Shown here: positions 7,697-16,117 of the stretch, piece after piece
Layout: each line of letters starts with the position of its first letter
How positions within the stretch are numbered: position 1 is the first letter of the stretch
NCBI GenBank assembly: GCA_900552935.1
Contig: USBN01000005.1
Coordinates: 1 to 63,699, forward strand
Direction: 5' to 3'
DNA: 63,699 nucleotides
From: an uncultured Coriobacteriaceae bacterium
Lineage (GTDB): Bacteria; Actinomycetota; Coriobacteriia; Coriobacteriales; Atopobiaceae
Program-made: the position numbers and the translations under genes
The notes under the pieces: model-generated
What the model saw: the letters and a program-made list of their open reading frames with translations, nothing else
Told to the model about the DNA's origin: nothing
Databases searched by the model: none

Positions 7697-8921
7697 TGAA
7701 GACCCCCCAGACGAAGTCGAGGCCCTCAACGAGGCGGTCGACGTCTGTCTTGTCGTTGTAGAAGCCCACGGAGGCGCGGCAGCAGCTCTCGATGCCCATC
7801 CAGGTGAGGAGGGGCTGGGCGCAGTGGTGGCCGGCGCGGATGGCGATGTTCTTGGTGTCGAGCAGGCTCGAGACGTCGTGCGGGTGGATGCCGTCGACCA
7901 TGAATGAGACCGCGCCGATGTGGGCGCGCGGGTCATCCGGGCCGACGATCTTGACGTAGGGGAGAGCCTGGAGCTTCTCGCACAGGTAGGCGGCAAGCTC
8001 GCGCTCGCGCTCCTCGAGCTCGGTGCGACCGTGCTCGAGGATGTAGTCGATGGCGGCGCCGGTGGCGTAGATGCCCGCGGCGTCCTGGGTGCCGGCCTCG
8101 AACTTCTCCGGAATGGGCGCCCAGACGGCGCCGTCCTCGGTCACGGAGTCGATCATCTCGCCGCCGGTGAGGAACGGCGGGAGGGACTCGAGCAGCTCGC
8201 GGTGGGCCCAGAGGCCGCCGATGCCCATCGGGCCGCCGAGCTTGTGGGCGGAGAAGGCGAAGGCGTCGACGCCGAGCTCCTTCACGTCGACGAGGACGTG
8301 CGGCAGTGACTGGGCGCCGTCGGCGATGACGATGGCGCCCTGGGCGTGGCCGGCGTCCGCGATGGCGCGGATGGGGTTTTCGACGCCCAGCACGTTGGAG
8401 ACGTGCGTGACGGAGACGATCTTGGTCTTCGGGCCGATCTTGGCGGCGATCTCCTCGGGGCCGATGACGCCCTGGTCGTCCGGGCGCAGGAAGACGAGCT
8501 TGGCTCCGGAGGCGCGGCAGACCTGCTGCCAGGGGATGAGGTTGGAGTGGTGCTCCATGATGGAGATGCAGACCTCGTCGCCCTCGTGCAGGACGGTGGG
8601 GCCGAGGGTCTTGGCGATGAGGTTGAGCGACTCGCTGGCGTTGCGGGTGAAGATGACCTCCGCAGGGTCATCGGCACCCACGAAGGCCGCGACCTTGGCG
8701 CGGGCCTGCTCGATGGCGGCCGTCGCATCGACGGAGAGCTTGTAGAGGCCGCGGAGCGGGTTGGCGTTCATCGTCTCGTAGAAGCTGCGCTCCGCGTCGA
8801 GCACGGCAGCCGGACGCTGCGCGGTGGCGGCGGAGTCAAGGAACGCGAGCTCGGGGTTGTTGGCAAGCAGGGGGAAGTCCGCCTTGAAGGGGCTCGCCTG
8901 GATGTCGGTCACGTTTGCCAT
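7689..8921 (-). CDS. sufS: SufS cysteine desulfurase
   Basis: PLP-dependent group II cysteine desulfurase of 410 residues that releases sulfur from cysteine as a protein-bound persulfide. The PLP lysine is in FSAHKLGGPMGIGGLW (about residue 227) and the catalytic cysteine in IRAGHHCAQPLL (about 368). The N-terminus runs FKADFPLLANNPELAFLDSAATAQRP, a textbook SufS opening. The gene starts two bases after sufD and overlaps sufU, the persulfide acceptor, by eight bases. Length and motifs are complete. Confidence 0.97.
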   Translation of the reverse strand: MANVTDIQASPFKADFPLLANNPELAFLDSAATAQRPAAVLDAERSFYETMNANPLRGLYKLSVDATAAIEQARAKVAAFVGADDPAEVIFTRNASESLNLIAKTLGPTVLHEGDEVCISIMEHHSNLIPWQQVCRASGAKLVFLRPDDQGVIGPEEIAAKIGPKTKIVSVTHVSNVLGVENPIRAIADAGHAQGAIVIADGAQSLPHVLVDVKELGVDAFAFSAHKLGGPMGIGGLWAHRELLESLPPFLTGGEMIDSVTEDGAVWAPIPEKFEAGTQDAAGIYATGAAIDYILEHGRTELEERERELAAYLCEKLQALPYVKIVGPDDPRAHIGAVSFMVDGIHPHDVSSLLDTKNIAIRAGHHCAQPLLTWMGIESCCRASVGFYNDKTDVDRLVEGLDFVWGVFNG

Positions 8922-8923
8922 GG

Positions 8924-10075
8924 TTAGGCCTCCTCGATCATGTCGCGAATCTCTGCTGCGGTCTGGCCGCCAAGCGCGCGCTCGGCCCAGGAGATGACGG
9001 CCGCGGGAGCGTCACCGGGAAGGGTGATCGCGGCGTCGTCGACAATGGCGCGGCGGAAGAGCTCCTCCGCCTCGTCCTCGGTAAGGCCGCGGTCGCTCAG
9101 GTAGGCGAGCTGCTCGGGGCTCACGGTACCGATGGCGGCGCCGTGGGAGCCCTCGACGTCGTCCTCGTCGCACAGGATGGTGGGGAGCGTCTTGTTCACG
9201 ACGTCGTCGCCGCAGACGAGGACGGTCTCCTGCTCGGAAGCCTTGGCTCCCTTGCAACCGTTGACGAGGTCGATCGTGGCGCGCAGGGCCTTCTTGGCGT
9301 CATCCGAGAGGACGCCCGTCATGTCGAGGTTCGCGCGCGCCTTGATGCCCCTCACGGGAACGGTGTAGGCGAGGTCGAGCTTCTCTCCCGCGCCCGCGAG
9401 GTAGCGAAGCGAGAGGTCGAGGCGGGAACGGTCTCCGGCAAGGTCGATCGTGGAGCCGAGGGCCGTGGTCGCGGCGCCAATCACGTACTGGCGGACGCTG
9501 ACCTCCGCGCGGTCATCGGCGACGATGCCGAGGCTGTCGAGATACTGCTCGCCCGTGGTGGCGGCGACGAGGAGCGTCACGTGGACGTGGCTGCCCTGCT
9601 CCGCGTGGATGCGCAGGGCGTGACCGCTCGTGACGGGGGCGTCGTCGCGCTTGGCGGGGGCGTCGCCCTCGCGGGCGGTAGCCTCGTTGTCCTCGGCGTG
9701 GGCGCGCTCGTCGCGGGCCTTGGGCGCGGCGCCGAGGCCGTCTGCGGCTACGACGTCTACGAACGCCTCGGCGCCGGGGCGCACGAAGACGCTCGTCTGG
9801 GCGACGCTGCCGAGCGAGGTGTCGACCTTGACGGAGATGCGCTCGCCGGTGGTGCCGGCGGGCACGACGATGGTGCGGCGATTGGTCGCGGAGGCGTCGA
9901 GCCACTGGGTCGCCTCGGCGCCGGCACCGCAGGTGATGCGGCGGGCGGAGGCGGGAACCTCGGCCATGGGGTCTGCGGCGGGCGGCTCGGGAACGACGAG
10001 GGTGGTGTCGTTCGTCTTGAGCCAGTTCCAGGTCTGGGCGGGCGTGAGGCCAACGCCGGTGAGGGTGTGCGCCAT
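8924..10075 (-). CDS. sufD: SufD, Fe-S scaffold subunit
   Basis: A 383-residue SufD, the paralogue of SufB that forms the SufBC2D scaffold. The N-terminal part (to about 200) is divergent and holds an Ala/Glu-rich segment. The C-terminal SufBD beta-helix carries recognisable sequence: SHGAAIGTVSPEQLAYLSDR followed by GLTEDEAEELFRRAIVDD, in which the His of the SHGA motif corresponds to the conserved SufD histidine. The gene follows sufB with no intergenic bases. It is somewhat shorter than enteric SufD. Confidence 0.92.
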   Translation of the reverse strand: MAHTLTGVGLTPAQTWNWLKTNDTTLVVPEPPAADPMAEVPASARRITCGAGAEATQWLDASATNRRTIVVPAGTTGERISVKVDTSLGSVAQTSVFVRPGAEAFVDVVAADGLGAAPKARDERAHAEDNEATAREGDAPAKRDDAPVTSGHALRIHAEQGSHVHVTLLVAATTGEQYLDSLGIVADDRAEVSVRQYVIGAATTALGSTIDLAGDRSRLDLSLRYLAGAGEKLDLAYTVPVRGIKARANLDMTGVLSDDAKKALRATIDLVNGCKGAKASEQETVLVCGDDVVNKTLPTILCDEDDVEGSHGAAIGTVSPEQLAYLSDRGLTEDEAEELFRRAIVDDAAITLPGDAPAAVISWAERALGGQTAAEIRDMIEEA

Positions 10076-11560
10076 CTAACCAATCGCCCCTTCCATCTCG
10101 AGCTTGATAAGGTTGTTCATCTCGACGGCGTACTCGAGCGGCAGCTCCTTCGAGACTGGGTCGGCAAATCCGTTGACGACCATCGTGCGGGCCTCCTGCT
10201 CGGAGCAGCCGCGGCTCATGAGGTACATGATCGTGTCGTCAGAGATGCGGCCGATCGTGGCCTCGTGGCCGACGCTCGCGGAGGCGCAGCGGACGTCCAT
10301 CGCGGGGATGGTGTCAGAGCGGCTGATGTTGTCGAGCATGAGCGAGCTGCAGCTCACGGAGGCGCGGGCGCGCTCGGCCTTCTTCGTCACCACGATGGAG
10401 CTGCGGAAGGTCGAGATGCCGCCGCCCTTTGAGAGCGACTTGGTGTCGACCGAGGCACGCGTGTCGGGCGCGGCGAGGGTCACCTTGCAGCCGGTGTCGA
10501 GGTTCTGCGTGGCGCCGGCGAACGTGATGCCGGTGAACTCGCAGCTCGCGCGCGGACCCACGAGCAGTGAGCAGGGGTAGAGGTAGGAGACGTGGCTGCC
10601 GAACGAGCCGGAGACCCACTCGACCTTGCCGTCCTCCTCCACGCGCACGCGCTTCGTGTTGAGGTTGTACATGTTCTTTGACCAGTTCTCGATCGTGGAG
10701 TAGCGCAGGCGCGCGCCCTTGCCCACGAAGAGCTCCACGGCACCTGCGTGGAGGTTGGCCACGTTGTACTTGGGCGCGGAGCAGCCCTCAATAAAGTGCA
10801 GGTCAGCACCGGGCTCGACGATGATGAGGGTGTGTTCGAACTGGCCGGCTCCCGCGGCGTTCAGGCGGAAGTAGCTCTGGAGCGGGAAGTCGAGCTTCAC
10901 GCCGGCGGGCACGTAGACGAACGAGCCGCCGCTCCAGACGGCATAGTGGAGTGCGGCGAACTTGTGGTCCGTCATGGGGATGAGGGTGCCGAAGTGCTCG
11001 CGGATCATGTCCTCATAGCCGGAGTGCATGGCGTCCTCCACCGTGGTGTAGACCACGCCGGACTTTGCCACCTCGTCCTTCATGTTGTGATAGACGATCT
11101 CCGAGTCATACTGGGCGCCCACGCCGGCGAGGCTCGTGCGCTCCGCCTCGGGGATGCCGAGGCGCTCGAAGGTGTCCTTGATGTCATCCGGGACCTCGTC
11201 CCAGGAGTCGGCCTGCTTGGAGCCGCTCGCGACGTAGGTGGAGATGGTGCTCATGTCGAGGCCGCCGATGGCCGGGCCCCAGTTCTTGGGCATCTCCATG
11301 CGCTCGTAGGTCTCGAGGGCCTTGAGGCGCATCTGGAGCATCCACTCGGGCTCGTCCTTCTTGCGGCTGATCTCCTCGACGATGTCGCCGGAGAGTCCGT
11401 CCTCGAAGCGCTCGTAGCCGGCCTCGGGCTTCACGAAGTCATACATGCTGCGGTCGACGTCCGCGACTTCGGCGCGCTTGCGCTCGGGGGCCGCCCCGGG
11501 CACGGAGCCGGTCTCGGTGACGTCGACGGGGGCCACGGGGGCCTTGTCCTCGGTCAACAT
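10076..11560 (-). CDS. sufB: SufB, Fe-S cluster scaffold
   Basis: A 494-residue core scaffold protein of the SUF complex on which clusters are built using sulfur from SufS/SufU. Conserved landmarks are YVPAGVKLDFPLQSYFRLNA, the beta-helix around ENWSKNMYNLNTKRV, and the end LPLEYAVEMNNLIKLEMEGA. The first 35 residues are a variable extension. The gene lies three bases after sufC and abuts sufD. The length is in the normal range for SufB. Confidence 0.97.
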   Translation of the reverse strand: MLTEDKAPVAPVDVTETGSVPGAAPERKRAEVADVDRSMYDFVKPEAGYERFEDGLSGDIVEEISRKKDEPEWMLQMRLKALETYERMEMPKNWGPAIGGLDMSTISTYVASGSKQADSWDEVPDDIKDTFERLGIPEAERTSLAGVGAQYDSEIVYHNMKDEVAKSGVVYTTVEDAMHSGYEDMIREHFGTLIPMTDHKFAALHYAVWSGGSFVYVPAGVKLDFPLQSYFRLNAAGAGQFEHTLIIVEPGADLHFIEGCSAPKYNVANLHAGAVELFVGKGARLRYSTIENWSKNMYNLNTKRVRVEEDGKVEWVSGSFGSHVSYLYPCSLLVGPRASCEFTGITFAGATQNLDTGCKVTLAAPDTRASVDTKSLSKGGGISTFRSSIVVTKKAERARASVSCSSLMLDNISRSDTIPAMDVRCASASVGHEATIGRISDDTIMYLMSRGCSEQEARTMVVNGFADPVSKELPLEYAVEMNNLIKLEMEGAIG

Positions 11561-11563
11561 GCG

Positions 11564-12334
11564 CTACGCCTCCGCCTGCTCGACGGCGGCCTCTTTGGCC
11601 TCGTAGCTCTCGAAGCCGTTGGCGTCGATCTGGGCGATGAGGTCCGGGCCGCCCTCGGCGACGAGGTGACCCTTCACCATGACGTGGGTGCGGTCGACTT
11701 CGACGCGCTCGAGGATGCGCGTGTTGTGCGTGATGATGAGGAGGGCGCCGTCGCACTGCTCGCGGTAGGCAGTGATGCCGCGCGAGACGACGGAGAGAGC
11801 GTCGACGTCGAGGCCGGAGTCCGTCTCGTCGAGGATGGCGAGCTTGGGCTGCAGGAGCAGCAACTGGAGCATCTCGACCTTCTTCTTCTCGCCACCGGAA
11901 AAGCCCACGTTGAGCTCGCGGGTGAGGTAGGAGGAGTCCATGTCGAGCTCGTTGCAGAGCTCGCCGACACGGCGGCGGAACTGCTTGGCCGTCATCTTGA
12001 GCTCGGGGCGCTTCTGGCAGATGGTGCGAAGGAAGCTGTACAGGGGTACGCCCGGAATCTCGACCGGTGCCTGGTAGGAGAGGAAGAGGCCTGCGAGCGA
12101 GCGCTTGTCGGGCGAGAGGTCCGTGATGTCCTCGCCGGCGAACTCGATCGTGCCGGAGGTGGTGCGGTAGGTGGGGTCGCCCATGATGACGTGGCCGAGG
12201 GTCGACTTGCCGGCGCCGTTAGGTCCCATGAGGACGTGGCACTCACCGGCGTTAACCGCGAGGTCAACGCCATGGAGGATGGGCTTGTCGTCCGCGCTCG
12301 CGCTCACGCCGCGGATGTTAAGGAGGTGTTCCAT
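11564..12334 (-). CDS. sufC: SufC, ABC-type ATPase of the Fe-S scaffold
   Basis: A soluble ABC ATPase of 256 residues that drives conformational change in SufB-SufD. Walker A is GPNGAGKSTL (about 38-47), the signature is FSGGEKKKVEMLQ, and Walker B is PKLAILDETDSGLDVD. As first gene of the operon it is preceded, on the minus strand, by a promoter-like region at 12373-12398. The order C-B-D-S-U-rrf2 contrasts with the common actinobacterial sufR-B-D-C-S-U order. Confidence 0.97.
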   Translation of the reverse strand: MEHLLNIRGVSASADDKPILHGVDLAVNAGECHVLMGPNGAGKSTLGHVIMGDPTYRTTSGTIEFAGEDITDLSPDKRSLAGLFLSYQAPVEIPGVPLYSFLRTICQKRPELKMTAKQFRRRVGELCNELDMDSSYLTRELNVGFSGGEKKKVEMLQLLLLQPKLAILDETDSGLDVDALSVVSRGITAYREQCDGALLIITHNTRILERVEVDRTHVMVKGHLVAEGGPDLIAQIDANGFESYEAKEAAVEQAEA

Positions 12335-12372
12335 TTGATTTCCTAACCTTGCCTGTCAAAACAGCCTCAGAG

Positions 12373-12398
12373 ATAATACCCCATAGAAAGTGGGATTA
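12373..12398 (-). promoter_or_regulatory. Probable suf promoter with overlapping palindromic operator
   Basis: About 40 bases upstream of the sufC start, the minus strand reads TATTAT (complement of 12373-12378), a fair -10 box. It is embedded in an imperfect palindrome TAATACCC-N10-GGGATTA (12374-12398). An operator overlapping the -10 box would suit repression by the operon's own Rrf2 protein. The assignment is by position and symmetry only. Confidence 0.45.
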
Positions 12399-12581
12399 GC
12401 ACCTATTCGCCTGAAAATACCGGCGATGTGGAGGGTTATCGTTGAAAACGAGGCTGCGGTATCTTCGGAGAGGGGGGCTCTACTTCTCCGGAATCTGATC
12501 GCCGCGCTTCCTGACGGGGGTCGCCGCGCGTGGTGCCGCCACGCACGTGGGGCCGCCACATTTCCGAGATGGGACTATTGC

Positions 12582-13529
12582 ATGGATAGATGGACCAAGT
12601 TTGGCAAGGCAATCGGTTCGCACATGTCGTTTATCGCGCCTACGTGCGTGATTCTTGGCGTGCTGTTTCCCGAGGTGTTTGGCCTTGCCAAGCCTGCGGT
12701 CCCCGCGATGTTCGCGCTCCTGACGTTCCAGGGGTCTCTGAACAACGACTTCAAGAGCGTGGCCGTGCAGTTCCGCCACCCCAAGGACGTGCTGTGCATT
12801 CTCGGCGTGAGCATGATCGCGATGCCCGTCGTGGCGCACCTCATCGCGAGCGTGCTGTTCAGCGGAAACCCTAACCTTGTGACTGGCGTCACGCTCGAGT
12901 ATTGCGTGCCCGTGGGTGTGGTGTGCTTCATGTGGTGCGGCATGTATGAAGGCGACCTCTCGCTGGCGCTCGCGTCGATCCTCGTCTCCACCGTGCTCTC
13001 GCCCGTGAGCATTCCCTTCACGCTCAAGCTGCTGTTGGGGGCGGACGTCCAGGTCGACGTGCCGCAGATGATGAGCAACATGGCGTTCATGATCGCGCTG
13101 CCTGCCATCGCCGGCATGCTCGTGAACAACGTGACCTACGGCTGGGGCCACGAAAAGCTGTCACCCGCCCTGTCACCCGCCGTGAAGGTGCTGCTCATGA
13201 TCATCATCGCGAGCAACTCCTCGCAGATGAGCGACCAGGTGCGTCATCTCACGCCGGAACTCGTGGAGGTCGCGGCGTTCATCCTCGTCTTCGCTGCGTG
13301 CGGCTTCGCGCTCGGCATTGGGCTGGCGCTGGTGCGCAAGAGGCCCACTTCGAGGCTTGTGACCTCGTGCTTCTGCGTGGGCATCCGCAACATCTCCGCC
13401 GGCGCCGTAATCGCGGCGCAGTTCTTCCCGGGCGAGGTCGTCTTCCCGGTCATGATGGGCACCCTCTTCCAGCAGGCCCTCGCCGGCATCTACGGCTCCC
13501 TCATGGAGCGCAAGCTCCTCAAAAGTTGA
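12582..13529 (+). CDS. Bile acid:sodium symporter (BASS) family transporter
   Basis: A 315-residue integral membrane protein with about ten hydrophobic segments. Repeated BASS features are visible, including LTFQGSLNNDFKSVAVQFRHP in the first half and the polar, glycine-rich CVGIRNISAGAVIAAQFFP in the second. BASS proteins move organic anions with sodium; substrates across the family include bile acids, pantothenate and keto acids. I chose the ATG at 12582; the upstream extension has no membrane features. The stop codon lies inside a family-1 palindrome, so the last codons are repeat-derived. Substrate is unknown; the neighbouring KDG permease hints at a sugar-acid role. Confidence 0.8.
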   Translation: MDRWTKFGKAIGSHMSFIAPTCVILGVLFPEVFGLAKPAVPAMFALLTFQGSLNNDFKSVAVQFRHPKDVLCILGVSMIAMPVVAHLIASVLFSGNPNLVTGVTLEYCVPVGVVCFMWCGMYEGDLSLALASILVSTVLSPVSIPFTLKLLLGADVQVDVPQMMSNMAFMIALPAIAGMLVNNVTYGWGHEKLSPALSPAVKVLLMIIIASNSSQMSDQVRHLTPELVEVAAFILVFAACGFALGIGLALVRKRPTSRLVTSCFCVGIRNISAGAVIAAQFFPGEVVFPVMMGTLFQQALAGIYGSLMERKLLKS

Positions 13530-13611
13530 CAAAGGGACAGTCCCTTTGTCAACTTTCCGCCAATGCGCGCGACCTGAAACCTGCAAAAGGGACAGTCCCT
13601 TTTGCAGGTTT
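13522..13611. repeat. Family-1 and family-2 palindromes side by side
   Basis: The first element (13522-13556) is a perfect 35-nt inverted repeat centred on A13539, with arms AAAGTTGACAAAGGGAC; the right flank continues to TTTCCGC. The second (13577-13611) has arms AAACCTGCAAAAGGGAC centred on A13594. They share the core AAAGGGACAGTCCCTTT but differ in outer arms. The transporter's stop codon is inside the first arm. Followed by TTTTTCG, the second could also act as a terminator. Confidence 0.92.
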
Positions 13612-13869
13612 TTCGTAGCAGGTTAGAGGCTGTCTCTCCATAATGCGAGCACAAAATGTATCGAAATACGTGGTCAAGTCATACCGTTCACGGACGAGTG
13701 GCTACCGTTTGCCGTTCGCGTAAAAATTATGACCGTTCACAAAGTTCTCGACCATCGAGATTCGCTTGCAACAATTCGCGCCTATTGTGCATTCGACAAG
13801 GCACGCCGCGAGCCCCGGGAGGGGGCTTCCGCCGCCCACGACGCGCAGGAATCCAAAGAGGGAGAGACC

Positions 13870-14619
13870 ATGGTCTTTGACTTCACTGGCAAGACCGCGA
13901 TTGTGACCGGTGGCACCCAGGGCATCGGCTACGAGATTGCGAAGGGCATCGTAGAGGGCGGCGGCCACGTCGTCCTGATCGCCCGCAGCAAGGACAAGGG
14001 CGAGGCCGCCGTCGCCAAGCTCGGCGAGGGCAACTACTTCTATCAGCTCGACGTCTCCGACACGCCCAAGGCCCGCGAGACCGTCGAGAAGATCTTCGCC
14101 GAGGTGCCGGGCGTCAACACGCTCATCAACTGCGCCGGCGTCATCTCCACCAAGAAGTTCGACGAGATCGACGATGCCGAGTGGACCCGTACGATCAACA
14201 TCAACCTCAACGGCGTCTTCACGATGATGTCCGCGGTCTACCCGCACTTCAAGGCCGCTCATGCTGGCACCATCGTTAACGTCTCCTCTGTCGCCGGCAA
14301 GATCGGCGGTGGCCTTCTCGGCACCGCGGCCTACGCCAGCTCCAAGGCCGGCGTCAACGGCCTCACCAAGGCGGTCGCTAAGGAGGGCGGCAAGTTCGGC
14401 ATTCGCTGCAACGCCGTCTGCCCGTCGCTCACCCTCACCGACATGACCTCGATCCTGTCCGACGAGAACTCCCAGCGCATCATCGCCGGCATTCCTCTGG
14501 GCCGCGCCGCCCAGGCCAGCGAGCCCGCGCAGATGGTCCTGTTCTTCGCCTCTGACGCCGCGAGCTTCGTCAACGGCGAGATCGGCGACTGCGACGGCGG
14601 CATCGTCCTCGACGGGTAA
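13870..14619 (+). CDS. Short-chain dehydrogenase/reductase, sugar-acid type
   Basis: A 249-residue classical SDR. The Rossmann dinucleotide motif is TGGTQGIG (13-20), followed by NCAG (about 88-91) and the catalytic triad Ser140, Tyr155 and Lys159 in YASSKAG. The C-terminus ends DCDGGIVLDG. The start at 13870 follows GAGGGAGAG. About 100 bases further on lies a KDG permease, so a role on 2-keto-3-deoxygluconate or gluconate (KduD- or gluconate-5-dehydrogenase-like) is plausible but inferred from context. The 13612-13869 upstream region is AT-richer and probably carries the promoter. Confidence 0.85.
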   Translation: MVFDFTGKTAIVTGGTQGIGYEIAKGIVEGGGHVVLIARSKDKGEAAVAKLGEGNYFYQLDVSDTPKARETVEKIFAEVPGVNTLINCAGVISTKKFDEIDDAEWTRTININLNGVFTMMSAVYPHFKAAHAGTIVNVSSVAGKIGGGLLGTAAYASSKAGVNGLTKAVAKEGGKFGIRCNAVCPSLTLTDMTSILSDENSQRIIAGIPLGRAAQASEPAQMVLFFASDAASFVNGEIGDCDGGIVLDG

Positions 14620-14649
14620 TTCCCGCCACGCGCGCGATTGCGTCCGTAA

Positions 14650-14694
14650 AGCGCGCGGTGCCGGATAGCTCCCGGCCCGCGCGCTCCGTTTTTT
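14650..14694 (+). terminator. Terminator between the SDR and KDG permease genes
   Basis: Stem AGCGCGCGG/CCGCGCGCT (14650-14684) enclosing a small inner CCGG stem, then CCGTTTTTT. It is only 31 bases after the SDR stop and 26 bases before the permease ATG, so permease expression may depend on read-through or a promoter not recognised here. Confidence 0.7.
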
Positions 14695-14720
14695 CTCGAG
14701 TCTCGAAAGCGAGTTTTCCA

Positions 14721-15719
14721 ATGAGTAATTCCACTGCTGTGGTGGAGGAGAAGAAGCCCTTCTTCAAGATGTCCTCCATCCCCGGCGCCACGATTTTGGT
14801 GCCGCTTCTGTTGGGCTGCCTGCTCAACACGCTGTTCCCCGAGATGTTCAAGACGCTCGGCAGCTTCACGCTGGGCATGACGCAGAATGGCGTCAGCCCG
14901 CTCGTTGGCGCGTTCCTCCTCATCGTGGGCACCACGATCTCGTTCAAGAGCGCTCCCGCCGCCGCCGCTCGCGGTGCGATCATCATCATCGCCAAGCAGG
15001 TCGTCGTCATCGCCGTGGCGCTGATCGTCCTGTTCACGGGCAACAACTTCCTCGGCCTGTCCGCGATGGTCATCCTTGCCGCCTGCACCGGCGCCAACAA
15101 CGCCATGTACGCCGGCCTGATGGGTTCGATGGGTAACGAGGCGGAGCGTGGCGCCGTCGCCATCACGACGCTCGTCGTGGGCCCGCCCGTCACGATGATC
15201 GTTCTGGGCGCCGCCGGCCAGGCCTCCATCGGCTGGTCCCTCGTGGGCGCCATCTTGCCTATCGTCGTGGGCATCATCCTCGGCAACGTCTTCCCGAGCT
15301 TCAAGAAGATGATGGCTCCCGCACTGACCGGCGTCATCGTTCTGACGTTCTTCGCCATGGGCAGCACCATGACGTTTGGCCAGCTCGTCGCTGGTGGCCT
15401 GCCTGGCATCCTGCTTGGCGTCCTGTGCTCCGTCGTCTTCGCCATCCCCGCAGTCTTCATCGACCGCCTGACTGGCGGCACCGGTGTCGCCGGCGCCGCG
15501 ATCTCGAGCTGCGCTGGAGCCAACGTCGCCACGCCTGCCGCCATGGCCGCGACCGACGAGGCCCTCTATGGCGGAGACGTCCTTGCCGTGGCCACCGCCC
15601 AGGTCGCCGCGTGCGCCATCGTGACTGCCATCCTGACGCCGATCGTCACCAGCTGGTGCTACAAGCACTTCAACGCCGAGAAGGCCGAGAAGGCCGCTGA
15701 CGCCGGTGCAGCCGCGTAA
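14721..15719 (+). CDS. kdgT: 2-keto-3-deoxygluconate permease (KdgT family)
   Basis: A 332-residue transporter with about ten hydrophobic segments. Family landmarks include IPGATILVPLLLGCLLNTLFPE near the N-terminus, LAACTGANNAMYAGLMGSMG in the middle, and AISSCAGANVATPAAMAATD near the C-terminus. KdgT proteins import 2-keto-3-deoxygluconate released from pectin, alginate or hyaluronan breakdown. It follows the SDR at 13870. The ATG at 14721 fits the alignment start, though its ribosome site is weak. A terminator lies 48 bases after the stop. No KDG kinase or aldolase gene is in this window. Confidence 0.87.
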   Translation: MSNSTAVVEEKKPFFKMSSIPGATILVPLLLGCLLNTLFPEMFKTLGSFTLGMTQNGVSPLVGAFLLIVGTTISFKSAPAAAARGAIIIIAKQVVVIAVALIVLFTGNNFLGLSAMVILAACTGANNAMYAGLMGSMGNEAERGAVAITTLVVGPPVTMIVLGAAGQASIGWSLVGAILPIVVGIILGNVFPSFKKMMAPALTGVIVLTFFAMGSTMTFGQLVAGGLPGILLGVLCSVVFAIPAVFIDRLTGGTGVAGAAISSCAGANVATPAAMAATDEALYGGDVLAVATAQVAACAIVTAILTPIVTSWCYKHFNAEKAEKAADAGAAA

Positions 15720-15766
15720 GCTTGCCGCCGCGTAAGGGTAGCGCTCGCTTTTAGTGCGTGTGAATC

Positions 15767-15804
15767 GAGAGGCCGCCGTATCCCCAGGGATGCGGCGGCC
15801 TCTC
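15767..15804 (+). terminator. Terminator after kdgT
   Basis: A strong 12-bp stem GAGAGGCCGCCG (15767-15778) and CGGCGGCCTCTC (15793-15804), followed by TCGTCTCG with little T content. From here to 16117 there is no gene: a GCG-rich low-complexity tract (15830-15905), a family-2 palindrome, and the dnaE leader. Confidence 0.65.
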
Positions 15805-15910
15805 TCGTCTCGCGGCTCGACGCGGGCGGCCCGTGTGCCGGCGCCCGTGCGGCTCGCGGCGGTCGCGCTGTGCGCGGCGGGGCGGCTCGCGTGCGGCGGG
15901 GCGGCCGGCA

Positions 15911-15945
15911 AAACCTGAAAAAGGGACTGTCCCTTTTTCAGGTTT
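15911..15945. repeat. Family-2 palindrome upstream of dnaE
   Basis: A perfect 35-nt inverted repeat with arms AAACCTGAAAAAGGGAC and a central T (most copies here have A). It is about 170 bases upstream of the dnaE start. Confidence 0.9.
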
Positions 15946-16117
15946 CCAGCTCCCGTGCGGCGGGCGTTGTCAATCCCCGAACATGGCGTGGGAGAGGGGT
16001 GAAGCGTGCCGACGGCCGAAAGGGTGTCCGGAACGTGCGCTATCCTCAGAGGCGTGAAATCTTGGCGAGAGACTATGCGGCGACGGTGCCTCCGCGGGCC
16101 GTCGCAGAGGGAGCGAA

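Noticed and set aside
10748..12346. Plus-strand open frame of 532 codons opposite sufB and sufC
   Set aside because: Antisense shadow with Gly/Ala/Val/Asp-rich composition and no family; SufB and SufC are certain on the other strand.
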